Positions 8,406 through 16,751 of a stretch of 62,265 nucleotides of DNA are shown here, in pieces. The stretch lies in NCBI RefSeq assembly GCF_030700285.1, contig NZ_JAUYZJ010000032.1, forward strand, positions 1 through 62,265, read 5' to 3'. The notes beneath the pieces were generated by a model. It was not told the origin of the DNA. It made no database searches and was given only the letters and a program-made list of their open reading frames with translations. The DNA comes from Methylobacterium sp. NEAU K. Lineage in GTDB: Bacteria > Pseudomonadota > Alphaproteobacteria > Rhizobiales > Beijerinckiaceae. Every line of letters starts with the position of its first letter. The first letter of the stretch is position 1. The position numbers and the translations under genes are program-made.

Positions 8406-8420
8406 TTGCCTGAAATGCAA
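8406..8420. promoter_or_regulatory. Candidate LysR operator (T-N11-A dyad TTGC-N7-GCAA)
   Basis: TTGCCTGAAATGCAA lies in the 118-base gap between the LysR start and the divergent transporter operon. It is a perfect TTGC/GCAA dyad containing the T-N11-A pattern of LysR boxes. An overlapping ATGC-N4-GCAT dyad lies at 8415-8426. Binding is inferred. Confidence 0.5.
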
Positions 8421-8503
8421 CGGCATACTCAGAAAATAGCACTTCCTTGCAACAGACCCCGCTCATAGCTTCTTCAGCATCGGGACTCTGCAGGAACCGT
8501 TCG

Positions 8504-9457
8504 ATGATCCGCCGCCGCACCCTTCTGGCCGGTCTCGGGGCCGGCCTTACCCTCGGACCCCTGTCCGGCGGCGCGCGCGCTCAGGGCGCGCCCGTGACGA
8601 TCCGTATGGGGTCGCTCAAGCTGATCCACTCGATCGCGCCGAGCTTCTACGAGCGCTTCACCCCGGCGGGCGTGAAGGTGGAGGTGGTGCCGTTCGAGAG
8701 CCCGACCGAGTGCAAGAACGCCGTCGTGACCAAGTCGGTGGACTTCGGGACTTTCGGCATCGCCGCCGCGACGCTGGGGGCCGCCGCGGGCGAACCGCTC
8801 GTGGTCATCGCCTCCACCTGCAACCGCGGGATGGCGGTGATCGCCAGGAAGGATTCCGACATCCACGCCATCAAGGACCTACGCGGCAAGCGGGTCGCGA
8901 TCTGGCCCGGCAGCACCCAGGAGGTCTTCGTCCTGGAGCGGATGCGCATGGAGGGCCTCTCCGTGAAGGACATCACCCCCGTGCGGGTCTCCTTCTCGGA
9001 GATGCACATCGCCCTCGCGCGCGGCGACGTCGACGCCTATGTCGGCGCCGAACCGGGCCCCGGCGTCAGCCTCGCATCGGGCGTGGGGCAACTCGTCGAA
9101 TATCCCTACGGCACCGAGATGGGATCCCTGAACATGGTGTTCGGGGCCCACCGCGACACGCTGGCCGAGCGTCCCGACTTGGTCCGGACCATGCTGGAGA
9201 TCCACCGCAAGGCCACGGACTTCGCGGCCGGCGACCGCGAGGCGATGATCGCCATGGCGGTGGCCAAGCTCGGCCAGAAGCGCGAGGCGCTGGAACGCTC
9301 GGCGCCGAATGTCGAGCTGACTTGGCGCCTGGGGCCGGACGAGGTCCGGCAGGCCGGCGCCTACGCGCAGCACATGCTCGCGCTCAAGCAGATCAAGCGC
9401 CTGCCTGAGCCCGGCTTCATCGACACCCGCTTCGTCGACGCGATGGGGCGAGCGTGA
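8504..9457 (+). CDS. SsuA/TauA-like ABC transporter substrate-binding protein (NMT1 type)
   Basis: A periplasmic binding protein of 317 residues from the aliphatic sulfonate/nitrate/thiamine-precursor fold group. The N-terminus MIRRRTLLAGLGAGLTLG has an RRxxL core like a Tat signal and ends near ARAQGAP. The body has the family pattern SPTECKNAVVTKSVDFGTFG and DIHAIKDLRGKRVAIWPGST. The ATG at 8504 follows AGGAAC; the frame upstream to 8447 overlaps the regulatory gap. It overlaps the permease start by four bases. The ligand is unknown, and the neighbours point to a nitrogen compound, not a sulfonate. Confidence 0.88.
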   Translation: MIRRRTLLAGLGAGLTLGPLSGGARAQGAPVTIRMGSLKLIHSIAPSFYERFTPAGVKVEVVPFESPTECKNAVVTKSVDFGTFGIAAATLGAAAGEPLVVIASTCNRGMAVIARKDSDIHAIKDLRGKRVAIWPGSTQEVFVLERMRMEGLSVKDITPVRVSFSEMHIALARGDVDAYVGAEPGPGVSLASGVGQLVEYPYGTEMGSLNMVFGAHRDTLAERPDLVRTMLEIHRKATDFAAGDREAMIAMAVAKLGQKREALERSAPNVELTWRLGPDEVRQAGAYAQHMLALKQIKRLPEPGFIDTRFVDAMGRA

Positions 9458-10314
9458 GCACCGGGATCGAGGCCGGCGCCCTGCCGGCGACGATGCCCGC
9501 GCCTGCCCGCAAGGCCGATCGGGCCGGCGTCGGGCTCGCCCGCCTGCGCCGATTGGCGCTGGCCTGCGTCGTGCCCGCGGCGCTGGTCGCTGTCTGGCAG
9601 TTTACCACCGCGGGCCGGCCCTACAGCCTGATCCCGCCGCCCGCCGAGGTCTGGGCCGAGCTGCGCGATCTCGCGGTCGGGGGCGTCAACGACGACGCGT
9701 TCAGCGGCACCCTGTGGACGCATCTCGCGGCCTCGCTCGGCCGCGTCTACGGCGGCTTCGCGCTGGCGGCCGCCGCCGCCCTGCCGCTTGGTCTGCTGAT
9801 CGGCCGGGTCCCGCTCATCCGGGCGCTCCTCGATCCCGTCCTGCAGGTCCTGCGGCCCGTCCCGGTCACCGCGTGGCTGCCGCTGGCGATGATCCTGTTC
9901 GGCCTCGGGCCCCGCTCGGCCTTCTTCCTGGTCTTCCTCGGGGCGTTCTACCCGATCCTGGTCAACACCGTGTTCGGGGTGCGCTCTGTGGAGCCGCGGC
10001 TGTTCGAGGCGGCCGCGATGCTGGGATGCACCGGGGCCGCGCAGTTCCTCCGGGTGGTGCTGCCGGCCGCCCTGCCGTCGATCTTCACCGGCCTCCGGCT
10101 CGGGTTAGGCTTCGCCTGGGTGGTGATCGTGGTCGGCGAGATGACCGGCGTCCAGACCGGCCTCGGGGCGATCATCATGGAGGCGCGCCAGCTCTCGCGC
10201 ACCGAGATCGTGATCTGCGGCATGGCGGTGATCGGGGTCGCGGGCTTCGTCTCCGACTGGCTGGTCATGCTGCTCGGCCGCCGGCTGCTCGCCTGGAGCC
10301 CGAACCATGGCTGA
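9454..10314 (+). CDS. SsuC/TauC-like ABC transporter permease
   Basis: An inner-membrane permease of 286 residues of the BPD_transp_1 family. It starts at a GTG inside a GTGA overlap with the binding-protein stop. An N-terminal tail rich in Ala and Pro precedes the first helix (LALACVVPAALVAVWQFTT). The SsuC/TauC hallmarks follow: SLGRVYGGFALAAAAALPLG, PVLQVLRPVPVTAWLPLAMI and the coupling loop RSVEPRLFEAAAMLGCTGAA. It pairs with the binding protein before it and the ATPase after it. Confidence 0.9.
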   Translation: MSTGIEAGALPATMPAPARKADRAGVGLARLRRLALACVVPAALVAVWQFTTAGRPYSLIPPPAEVWAELRDLAVGGVNDDAFSGTLWTHLAASLGRVYGGFALAAAAALPLGLLIGRVPLIRALLDPVLQVLRPVPVTAWLPLAMILFGLGPRSAFFLVFLGAFYPILVNTVFGVRSVEPRLFEAAAMLGCTGAAQFLRVVLPAALPSIFTGLRLGLGFAWVVIVVGEMTGVQTGLGAIIMEARQLSRTEIVICGMAVIGVAGFVSDWLVMLLGRRLLAWSPNHG

Positions 10315-11089
10315 CCCCACGATCCCGATCCTCGACATGCGCGCGGTCTCGAAGACCTATGCGGCGGGCGGGCGCAGGACCGAGGCGCTGCGCGAGGCGA
10401 ACCTCACCGTCGAACGCGGGGAGTTCGTCTGCCTCCTCGGCGCCTCCGGCTGCGGGAAGTCGACGCTGCTGCGCGTGGCCGCCGGCTTCGAGGCGCCGAG
10501 TGCCGGCGAGGCACTGATGTGGGGCAAGCCCATTCTAGGTCCTGGGCCGAGCCGCGGCATGGTCTTCCAGGATTACGGCCTGTTCCCGTGGCTGACCGTG
10601 CGCGACAATATCGGCTTCGGCCCCAAGGCGCGTGGGCGGCCTTCCGCCGAGGTGCGCGACACCGCCGAGCGCTACATCGCCCTCGTCGGCCTCCAGGCCT
10701 TCGCTGACGCCTACCCGCACCAGCTCTCGGGCGGCATGAAGCAGCGCGTCGCCATCGCCCGCGTGCTCGCCAACGAGGCCGAGGTGGTGCTGATGGACGA
10801 GCCCTTCGGGGCACTGGACGCCATGACCCGCGAGCGCCTCCAGGACGAGCTCCTCGACCTCTGGTCCCGCACGGGGCTGACGATCCTGTTCGTGACCCAC
10901 GCCATCGAGGAGGCGATCTTCCTGGCGGACCGCATCGTGATGATGTCGCCGGGCCCCGGCCGGATCGAGGCGGTGCACGCCGTCGATCTGCCGCGGCGGC
11001 GCGACGTGTCGAGCCCGGCCTTCAACGACCTGCGCCGGATGCTGGCCGCGCAGCTTCACAGCCACCACGCCCCGCGGGCGGCCGCCTGA
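10307..11089 (+). CDS. SsuB/TauB-like ABC transporter ATP-binding protein
   Basis: An ATPase of 260 residues. Walker A is LGASGCGKST, the Q-loop VFQDYGLFPWLTV, the signature LSGGMKQR, Walker B VVLMDEPFGALDA and the switch histidine FVTHAIEEA. The VTHAIEEA form is characteristic of the SsuB/TauB/NrtD branch. Its start lies inside the permease (8-base overlap) and its stop shares a base with the next start (TGATG), so transporter and deacetylase genes are coupled. Confidence 0.92.
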   Translation: MADPTIPILDMRAVSKTYAAGGRRTEALREANLTVERGEFVCLLGASGCGKSTLLRVAAGFEAPSAGEALMWGKPILGPGPSRGMVFQDYGLFPWLTVRDNIGFGPKARGRPSAEVRDTAERYIALVGLQAFADAYPHQLSGGMKQRVAIARVLANEAEVVLMDEPFGALDAMTRERLQDELLDLWSRTGLTILFVTHAIEEAIFLADRIVMMSPGPGRIEAVHAVDLPRRRDVSSPAFNDLRRMLAAQLHSHHAPRAAA

Positions 11090-12003
11090 TGGACATCGCC
11101 TTCGACGATCCCCGGCGGCCCGAGAACCGCCTCGCCTACCGCGCCGCCGTCGACCGGCTGCCCCTGGCGCTGCCCGGCGGCAAGCACGTCGCCGTCTGGC
11201 CCGTGGTCAATGTCGAGCACTGGCTGATCGACCACCCCATGCCGCGCCAGATCCTGGTGCCGCCGACCGCCGCGAGCCTGCTGCCCGACCTGCCGAACTG
11301 GGCGTGGCACGAGTACGGCATGCGGGTGGGCTTCTGGCGCTTCCTCGAGGCGTTCGCCAGCCGCGGCATCCGCCCGACCCTGTCGATCAATGGCTCGGTC
11401 TGCACCGCCTATCCCCGCATCGCGTGCGCCGCACATGAAGCCGGCTGGGACTTCATGGCCCACGGATTCCACCAAGTCCCGACCCACCGGATCGAGGACC
11501 AGCCCGGGATGATCGCCCGCACGGTCGCGGCGATCGCGGACGTAACCGGGCGTCTGCCGCGCGGCTGGCTCGGGCCGGGCCTCACCGAGACCCTCGACAC
11601 GCCCGACCTCCTGCATGAAGCGGGCATCGAGTACGTCGGCGACTTCGTGGTCGATGACCGCCCCTGCCGGGTGGCCACGCGCTCGGGACCCCTCGTGGCG
11701 CTGCCCTACTCGGTCGAGCTGAACGACATCCCGCTGCTGGCCATCCAGCATCACCGGGCCGACGAGTTCGTAGAACGGGCGCTCGCCAACCTCGACCGCC
11801 TCTCGGCCGAGGCGGCCGGCTCCGGCCCCCTCGGGGGCGCCAAAGTGATGAGCTTCGCGATCCATCCCTACATCACCGGCGTGCCGCACCGCATCGGCCT
11901 GCTCGAACGTCTGCTCGACGCACTCATGGCGCGCAGCGACGTGGTCTTCATGCAGGGCGGCGAGATCCTCGACTGGTATCGCGCGACCGGCGACGAGTCC
12001 TGA
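11089..12003 (+). CDS. PuuE-like polysaccharide deacetylase-fold hydrolase
   Basis: A 304-residue NodB-fold protein without a signal peptide. It resembles the PuuE/allantoinase-like branch that acts on small cyclic amides more than it does chitin or peptidoglycan deacetylases. It begins with LPGGKHVAVWPVVNVEHW and has the deacetylase core RPTLSINGSVCTAYP, AGWDFMAHGFHQVPTH and FAIHPYITGVPHRIGLLERL, whose His residues are candidate metal ligands. It is translationally coupled to the transporter ATPase and lies 68 bases before allophanate hydrolase. Cytosolic hydrolysis of the imported substrate or a ring-opened intermediate is a sensible inference. Confidence 0.8.
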   Translation: MDIAFDDPRRPENRLAYRAAVDRLPLALPGGKHVAVWPVVNVEHWLIDHPMPRQILVPPTAASLLPDLPNWAWHEYGMRVGFWRFLEAFASRGIRPTLSINGSVCTAYPRIACAAHEAGWDFMAHGFHQVPTHRIEDQPGMIARTVAAIADVTGRLPRGWLGPGLTETLDTPDLLHEAGIEYVGDFVVDDRPCRVATRSGPLVALPYSVELNDIPLLAIQHHRADEFVERALANLDRLSAEAAGSGPLGGAKVMSFAIHPYITGVPHRIGLLERLLDALMARSDVVFMQGGEILDWYRATGDES

Positions 12004-12071
12004 CCAACGCGCCGGCCGCGCCGCCGTGATGCGGCCGGCGCACGCCCTGAGCCCGGACACGAGGAGCCGCC

Positions 12072-13931
12072 GTGCCGCCCTTCCCGACGATCCCGCTCCT
12101 GCACGCGGCCTATGCCGCGGGCCTCGACCCGCGCGCCGTCGTGGCCGAGGCCTACCGGCGGCTCGCCGCGATCGACGACCCCGGCATCTTCATCGCGCTG
12201 GTGCCGGAGGGCGCGGTGCGCGATGCCGCCGCCGCGCTTCCGCCCTTCGATCCCGTGTCCAGGCCGCTCTGGGGAATCCCCTTCGCCGTCAAGGACAACA
12301 TCGACGTGGCCGGCCTGCCGACCACCGCCGCCTGCCCGGACTTCGCCTATACCCCTGTCGAGACGGCGCCCGCGGTGGCGCGCCTGCTCGCGGCCGGGGC
12401 GATCCTGATCGGCAAGACCAATCTCGACCAGTTCGCCACGGGGCTCGTCGGCCTGCGGACGCCCTACCCGGCCCCGCGCAACGCGATCGATCCGGCCTAC
12501 GTGCCCGGCGGCTCCAGCAGCGGCTCCGCCGTTGCCGTTGCCCATGGGATCGTGACCTTCGCAATCGGCACCGACACGGCGGGCTCCGGCCGAGTGCCGG
12601 CGGGGCTCAACAACGTCGTCGGGCTCAAGCCCTCCCTCGGGGCGATCTCCACCCGGGGCATGCTGCCGGCCTGCCGCACGCTCGACACGCTGTCGGTCTT
12701 TGCCGGAACGGTCGCCGACGCCGACGCGGCCTTCCGCGTCATGGCCGGCCCCGACGGCGCCGATCCCTGGTCGCGAGCCCTTCCTGTAGCCTCCGTCCCC
12801 GCCGGCCTTCCGCCCGGCCTGCGGCTCGGCGTGCCGGATGCGGCGAGCCTCCGCTTCGGCGGGGACGGGCTCTCGGAGGCTGCCTTTGCCGCGACGGTCG
12901 CCGACCTCGAAGAGCTCGCCGGCGCAGCCGCGCCGGTCGATTTCGCGCCGATGTTTGCGGTCTCGGGTCTGCTCTACGACGGGCCCTGGGTCGCCGAGCG
13001 CTACGCGGCGATCCGCCCGGTGATGGAGACGCGCCCGGATATCCTGCACCCCACGACGCGGGCGGTGATCGGCGCCGCCGACCGGCACAGCGCGGCGGAC
13101 GCCTTCGCCGGCCTCTATCGCCTTGCGGAGCTGCGCCGGGCCGCGGATGCGCTCTGGGACTATGTGGACGTGCTCGCCGTGCCGACCTACCCGCGCCCGC
13201 AGACCTGCGCCGCCGTGAGGGCCGACCCGATCGGGCCGAACAGCGAACTCGGGACCTACACCAACTTCGTGAACCTGTTGGACTGGTGCGCCCTCGCGGT
13301 CCCGGGGCATGAACGGGCTGACGGCTTTCCCTCGGGCGTCACGCTGCTCGCGCCGCGCGGGCATGACGGGTTGCTCGCCGCGCTCGGCGCGCGCCTGCAC
13401 GCGGTGGCGGCCCCGCGGATCGGTGCGGGAACGCTGCCCGTGCCGGCGGCGGAAGCGGGGGCGGCTCGCGCCAAGCCGGGTGAGATCGAGCTGGTCGTCG
13501 TCGGTGCGCATCTATCGGGGCTACCCCTCAATCGCGAGTTGACCGAGCGAGGGGCGCGTTACCTGCGCGCGGCGGAGACCGGACCGGATTATCGCCTCCA
13601 CGTCCTGCCCGGCGGACCGCCGCAGCGCCCGGGCCTTCTGCGCGTGGTCGAAGGCGGTGGCGGCCCCATCGAGACGGAGGTATGGGCGCTGGCGCCCGCC
13701 GCTTTCGGGGCGTTCGTGGCCGGCATCCCCGCACCGCTTGGGATCGGCACCGTGCGGCTCGCCGACGGCACCGCGCCGAAGGGCTTTCTGGTCGAGGCCG
13801 CCGGGATCGACGGCGCGACCGACATCACCCGGTTCAGCGGCTGGCGTCGTTACATTGCCAGCCATGCGGCAGCCCAGCGATCGCACACGGACGTTGTCGC
13901 GGACGTAGCTGATCGGGATTCAAAGGAGTGA
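12072..13931 (+). CDS. atzF: Allophanate hydrolase (amidase-signature domain plus C-terminal domain)
   Basis: A 619-residue AtzF/DUR1-type enzyme that cleaves allophanate to ammonia and CO2. The amidase triad is complete: Lys74 (FAVKDNID), cis-Ser148 (GGSSSGSAVAVA) and the nucleophile Ser172 (TAGSGRVPAG). The spacing of 24 between the serines matches the family. From about residue 470 a second domain (GEIELVVVGAHLSGLPLN, then YRLHVLPGG) matches the C-terminal allophanate hydrolase domain. The GTG start at 12072 follows GAGGAG. No urea carboxylase is adjacent, so the allophanate probably comes from degradation of a larger compound, not from urea. Confidence 0.92.
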   Translation: MPPFPTIPLLHAAYAAGLDPRAVVAEAYRRLAAIDDPGIFIALVPEGAVRDAAAALPPFDPVSRPLWGIPFAVKDNIDVAGLPTTAACPDFAYTPVETAPAVARLLAAGAILIGKTNLDQFATGLVGLRTPYPAPRNAIDPAYVPGGSSSGSAVAVAHGIVTFAIGTDTAGSGRVPAGLNNVVGLKPSLGAISTRGMLPACRTLDTLSVFAGTVADADAAFRVMAGPDGADPWSRALPVASVPAGLPPGLRLGVPDAASLRFGGDGLSEAAFAATVADLEELAGAAAPVDFAPMFAVSGLLYDGPWVAERYAAIRPVMETRPDILHPTTRAVIGAADRHSAADAFAGLYRLAELRRAADALWDYVDVLAVPTYPRPQTCAAVRADPIGPNSELGTYTNFVNLLDWCALAVPGHERADGFPSGVTLLAPRGHDGLLAALGARLHAVAAPRIGAGTLPVPAAEAGAARAKPGEIELVVVGAHLSGLPLNRELTERGARYLRAAETGPDYRLHVLPGGPPQRPGLLRVVEGGGGPIETEVWALAPAAFGAFVAGIPAPLGIGTVRLADGTAPKGFLVEAAGIDGATDITRFSGWRRYIASHAAAQRSHTDVVADVADRDSKE

Positions 13932-13957
13932 GGCGCAAGGCTTCGACGAGAGCCGAC

Positions 13958-14476
13958 CTACTCGATGTCGGCTTGGCCTCTCCGGTGACCGTGACCCTCG
14001 ATGACACGTCTCAGGAGCTTGGTGAGAAGGTCCTGCTCGGTTGGAGTGAGTGCCTCCACGGTCAGAGCGTGGGCCTCCCGCGCCGCCGGCTCCATGGCGC
14101 TGTGAAGCGCCGCTCCCTCGGCTGTCAGGCGGCAGACCTGCGCCCGGCGATCCGTGGGCGAAGTCGAGCGGCTGACCAACCCGCGGGCGGCAAGCCGCTT
14201 GAGGGCACCCGTGGTCGTCGTCCGGTCGAGGGCGACCGCGTTCGAGAGCGTGGTCTGATCGGCCTCGCGTAGGTCTCGAAGGAGAGAAAGCAGGCTGTAC
14301 TGCAGCGGCGTGATGCGGAAAGCGGCACATCGCTCTGAGAAAAGGCTGACGTGGATCTGATGCATGCGTCGGGCGAGGAAGCCCGGGCGCTCGACCAAGG
14401 GCCAGCACCGCGCTTCTGCCGGGGCCTCCGCCGCAGCCGTCCCCTCTGCCAGTCCGGCCTGGAGGGCCTCATCCAT
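13958..14476 (-). CDS. MarR-family transcriptional regulator
   Basis: A 172-residue winged-helix repressor. The core is FRITPLQYSLLSLLRDLREA, then QTTLSNAVALDRTTTTGALKR as the recognition helices, and a wing at SRSTSPTDRRAQVCRLT. The ATG at 14476 has GGAGA about eight bases upstream; the frame remains open far beyond, but that is a shadow of the neighbouring amidohydrolase. It is divergent from the amidohydrolase gene at 14597, and the gap contains a perfect 14-base palindrome. It probably represses the downstream half of the cluster in response to a pathway intermediate. Confidence 0.9.
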   Translation of the reverse strand: MDEALQAGLAEGTAAAEAPAEARCWPLVERPGFLARRMHQIHVSLFSERCAAFRITPLQYSLLSLLRDLREADQTTLSNAVALDRTTTTGALKRLAARGLVSRSTSPTDRRAQVCRLTAEGAALHSAMEPAAREAHALTVEALTPTEQDLLTKLLRRVIEGHGHRRGQADIE

Positions 14477-14531
14477 CGTCCGTCTCCGCAGAACGCTTCC
14501 CATCCTGGCACGCCCTATGCGAAGTTGGATA

Positions 14532-14545
14532 CGAAGCATGCTTCG
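14532..14545. promoter_or_regulatory. Candidate MarR operator, perfect palindrome
   Basis: CGAAGCATGCTTCG is a perfect 14-base palindrome in the 120-base gap between the MarR gene and the amidohydrolase. Its position, 52 bases before the amidohydrolase start, suits a repressor site. Binding is inferred. Confidence 0.55.
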
Positions 14546-14596
14546 CTTTTGGCAAGGGCGAGGCCGGCGCGAGCCGGCCTGGATCACGAGGTCGAG

Positions 14597-15871
14597 ATGG
14601 ACAATCGCCGCTACGATCTGATTCTGCGGGGCGGCCGGGTCATCTGCCCCGCTTCCGGCGTCGATGGCATCCGCGACGTGGCGGTGCAGGACGGGCGCAT
14701 TGCCGCGGTGGAGGAAGCCATCCTGCCGTCGGCTGCCGCCGAGGTGATCGACGTCTCTGGCAAGCTCGTCCTGCCCGGCATGATCGACACGCACGCCCAC
14801 GTCTACCAGTACGTCACCGGCCGCTTCGGCCTGAACCCCGACATGGTCGGAGTCCGCTCGGGCGTCACCACGGTCGTGGACCAGGGCGGCCCTTCCTGCA
14901 TGACACTGCCGGGCTTCCGCCACTTCATCGCCGAGCGCTCCGACACGCGGGTGCTGGCCTTCCTGTCGGCCTATCTCGTCGGCGGCCTCGAGGGGCATTT
15001 CTACCCGAACCTGTACAGCCCGGACGGCGTCGACATCGACGCGACGGTCAAGTCGGCGACCGAGAACCGCGACCTCGTGCGCGGCATCAAGGGGCACGCC
15101 GAGATCGGCGGCTTCGCCCGCTGGGGCATCAAGGTGATGGAGATGGCGGCCGAGATCAGCCGGCGCTCCGATCTGCCGCTCTATGTGCATTTCGGCCAGC
15201 TCTGGGGCCTGCCGGAATCGGGCGCCAACGGCGAGGACGCCGACACCATCGTCGAGCGTGTGATCCCGCTGCTGCGGCCGGGCGACGTGCTGGCCCATCC
15301 CTTCACCCGCCATCCGGGCGGCTTCATCAACGAGCAGGGCGAGGTCCACCACATCATCCGCCGGGCGATGGAGGCGGGGCTCAAGGTCGATGTCGGCCAC
15401 GGCAGCCATTTCTCCTACCGCGTGGCCCGGGCCTCGCTGCCGGCCGGCGTGATCCCCTACACGCTGGGCGCCGACATGCACGGCTACAACACCGAGGTGC
15501 CCCAGCCCGCCGGCACCCCGGACGAGCACCACGACGACGAGAACCACCCCTTCCTCGGCCAAGCCCGCTTCAGCCTCACCCAGGCGATGAGCTCAATGAT
15601 GGCGCTGGGTATCCCGCTGGAGGAGGTGGTGCCGATGGTGACCGCGCACCCGGCCGAGATGCTGGGTATGAGCGACCGGATCGGCGCCCTCAGGGTCGGC
15701 TACGCGGCCGACGTCTCGGTGCTGCACGACGACCGCGGCCGCTTCCTGCTGCGCGATAACGAGGACACGCGGGTGGTGGCCGAGCGCCTGCTGCGCCCCG
15801 CCTTCTGCCTGCGCGCAGGCAGGCGCTTCGAGGCCGACTCGCCGATCCTGCCCCAGGCGATCGCGGCCTGA
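14597..15871 (+). CDS. Dihydroorotase-like amidohydrolase/deacetylase
   Basis: A 424-residue metal-dependent amidohydrolase-superfamily enzyme, probably cytosolic. Metal ligands can be seen in order: His-x-His in GMIDTHAHVY, a candidate carboxylated Lys in VRGIKGHAEIGG, His in LYVHFGQ, His in VLAHPFTRHPGG and the catalytic Asp in LGADMHG. The C-terminal GYAADVSVLHDDRGRF is the small beta-sandwich found in dihydroorotases, hydantoinases and N-acyl-amino-acid deacylases. The ATG at 14597 begins the typical YDLILRGGRVI strand; the frame upstream to 14351 is not needed. It probably cleaves a cyclic or acyl amide in the pathway. The substrate is unknown. Confidence 0.85.
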   Translation: MDNRRYDLILRGGRVICPASGVDGIRDVAVQDGRIAAVEEAILPSAAAEVIDVSGKLVLPGMIDTHAHVYQYVTGRFGLNPDMVGVRSGVTTVVDQGGPSCMTLPGFRHFIAERSDTRVLAFLSAYLVGGLEGHFYPNLYSPDGVDIDATVKSATENRDLVRGIKGHAEIGGFARWGIKVMEMAAEISRRSDLPLYVHFGQLWGLPESGANGEDADTIVERVIPLLRPGDVLAHPFTRHPGGFINEQGEVHHIIRRAMEAGLKVDVGHGSHFSYRVARASLPAGVIPYTLGADMHGYNTEVPQPAGTPDEHHDDENHPFLGQARFSLTQAMSSMMALGIPLEEVVPMVTAHPAEMLGMSDRIGALRVGYAADVSVLHDDRGRFLLRDNEDTRVVAERLLRPAFCLRAGRRFEADSPILPQAIAA

Positions 15872-15872
15872 G

Positions 15873-16751
15873 ATGGCGCCGGTGCCCGCCTTCGTCCTCG
15901 ACGACCCGACACCGCCGGATCCGCGCCGCCGCTGGGACGGCCTGGACCCGGCGGCCCGGGGCGCCTGCTACGACAACAATGCGGGCGTTCCCGACAGCGC
16001 GGCCCAGGTCGCGACCCGCAACGCGGCCTCGGCGACCTACCGGGCCGCGCACCCGGATGGCCTCGATATCCCCTACGCGGAAGGGGATCGCACCGCCTTC
16101 GACCTCTACCCGGCGGCGGACGCGCAGGCGCCCTGCCTCGTCTTCGTCCATGGCGGTTACTGGCAGCGCAACGCCAGGGCCGACTTCGCCTGCTTCGCCG
16201 AGGGCCTGAACGCGGCCGGCTGGTCGGTGGCGATGCCGGGCTACACCCTGGCACCCGACGCCAGCCTCGCCGGCATCGTCGCGGAGATCGGGGCCGCCCT
16301 CGACTGGCTCGCAGAGGACGGACCCACCAATGGGATCGGCGGACCGATCGTCCTGGCCGGCTGGTCCGCGGGGGCACAGCTCGCCGCCCTCCACCTCAAG
16401 CATTCTGCCGTGGTGGCGGCGCTCGTGATCTCCGGCGTCTACGACCTCGCCCCGATCCGCGAAACGTACCTGAACGAGAAGCTCCGGCTGACCGGCGCCG
16501 AGATCGAGACCCTGTCGCCGTTGCGGCTGCCCGTGACGGCCAAGCCCATGACGCTGGCTTACGGCAGCAGGGAACTCCCGGCCCTGATCCACGACGCGCG
16601 CAACTTCCACGCCCTGCGCAGCGCCGCCCATGCCCCGGGCGCCCTGCTGCCTGTGCCGGGCGCCGATCACTTCTCGATCCTCAACGGCTTCCGCAGGCCC
16701 GACGGCATCCTGGTCCGCGCGGCGCAGGCGCTTCTCGGAGGTGCCCGATGA
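15873..16751 (+). CDS. Alpha/beta hydrolase, kynurenine formamidase-like
   Basis: A 292-residue alpha/beta hydrolase. It has the HGGYW oxyanion motif typical of arylformamidases and related esterases (FVHGGYWQRNARADF), the nucleophile in LAGWSAGAQLAAL and a C-terminal His in GADHFSIL. It starts one base after the amidohydrolase stop and overlaps the molybdenum hydroxylase gene by four bases. No tryptophan-catabolic genes are near, so hydrolysis of a formamide or ester made in this pathway fits better than kynurenine metabolism. Confidence 0.83.
   Translation: MAPVPAFVLDDPTPPDPRRRWDGLDPAARGACYDNNAGVPDSAAQVATRNAASATYRAAHPDGLDIPYAEGDRTAFDLYPAADAQAPCLVFVHGGYWQRNARADFACFAEGLNAAGWSVAMPGYTLAPDASLAGIVAEIGAALDWLAEDGPTNGIGGPIVLAGWSAGAQLAALHLKHSAVVAALVISGVYDLAPIRETYLNEKLRLTGAEIETLSPLRLPVTAKPMTLAYGSRELPALIHDARNFHALRSAAHAPGALLPVPGADHFSILNGFRRPDGILVRAAQALLGGAR

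Noticed and set aside
8504..11089. Sulfonate or taurine uptake system
   Set aside because: The fold matches, but no sulfonatase or monooxygenase is nearby. The neighbours are nitrogen hydrolases, so a sulfur substrate is not supported.
13958..15562. Open minus-strand frame of 534 codons covering the amidohydrolase
   Set aside because: Only its last 172 codons are a MarR protein with its own ribosome binding site. The rest is the antisense of a well-supported amidohydrolase.
15873..16751. Kynurenine formamidase of tryptophan catabolism
   Set aside because: HGGYW is shared by many esterases and formamidases, and no kynureninase or tryptophan dioxygenase lies in the window.
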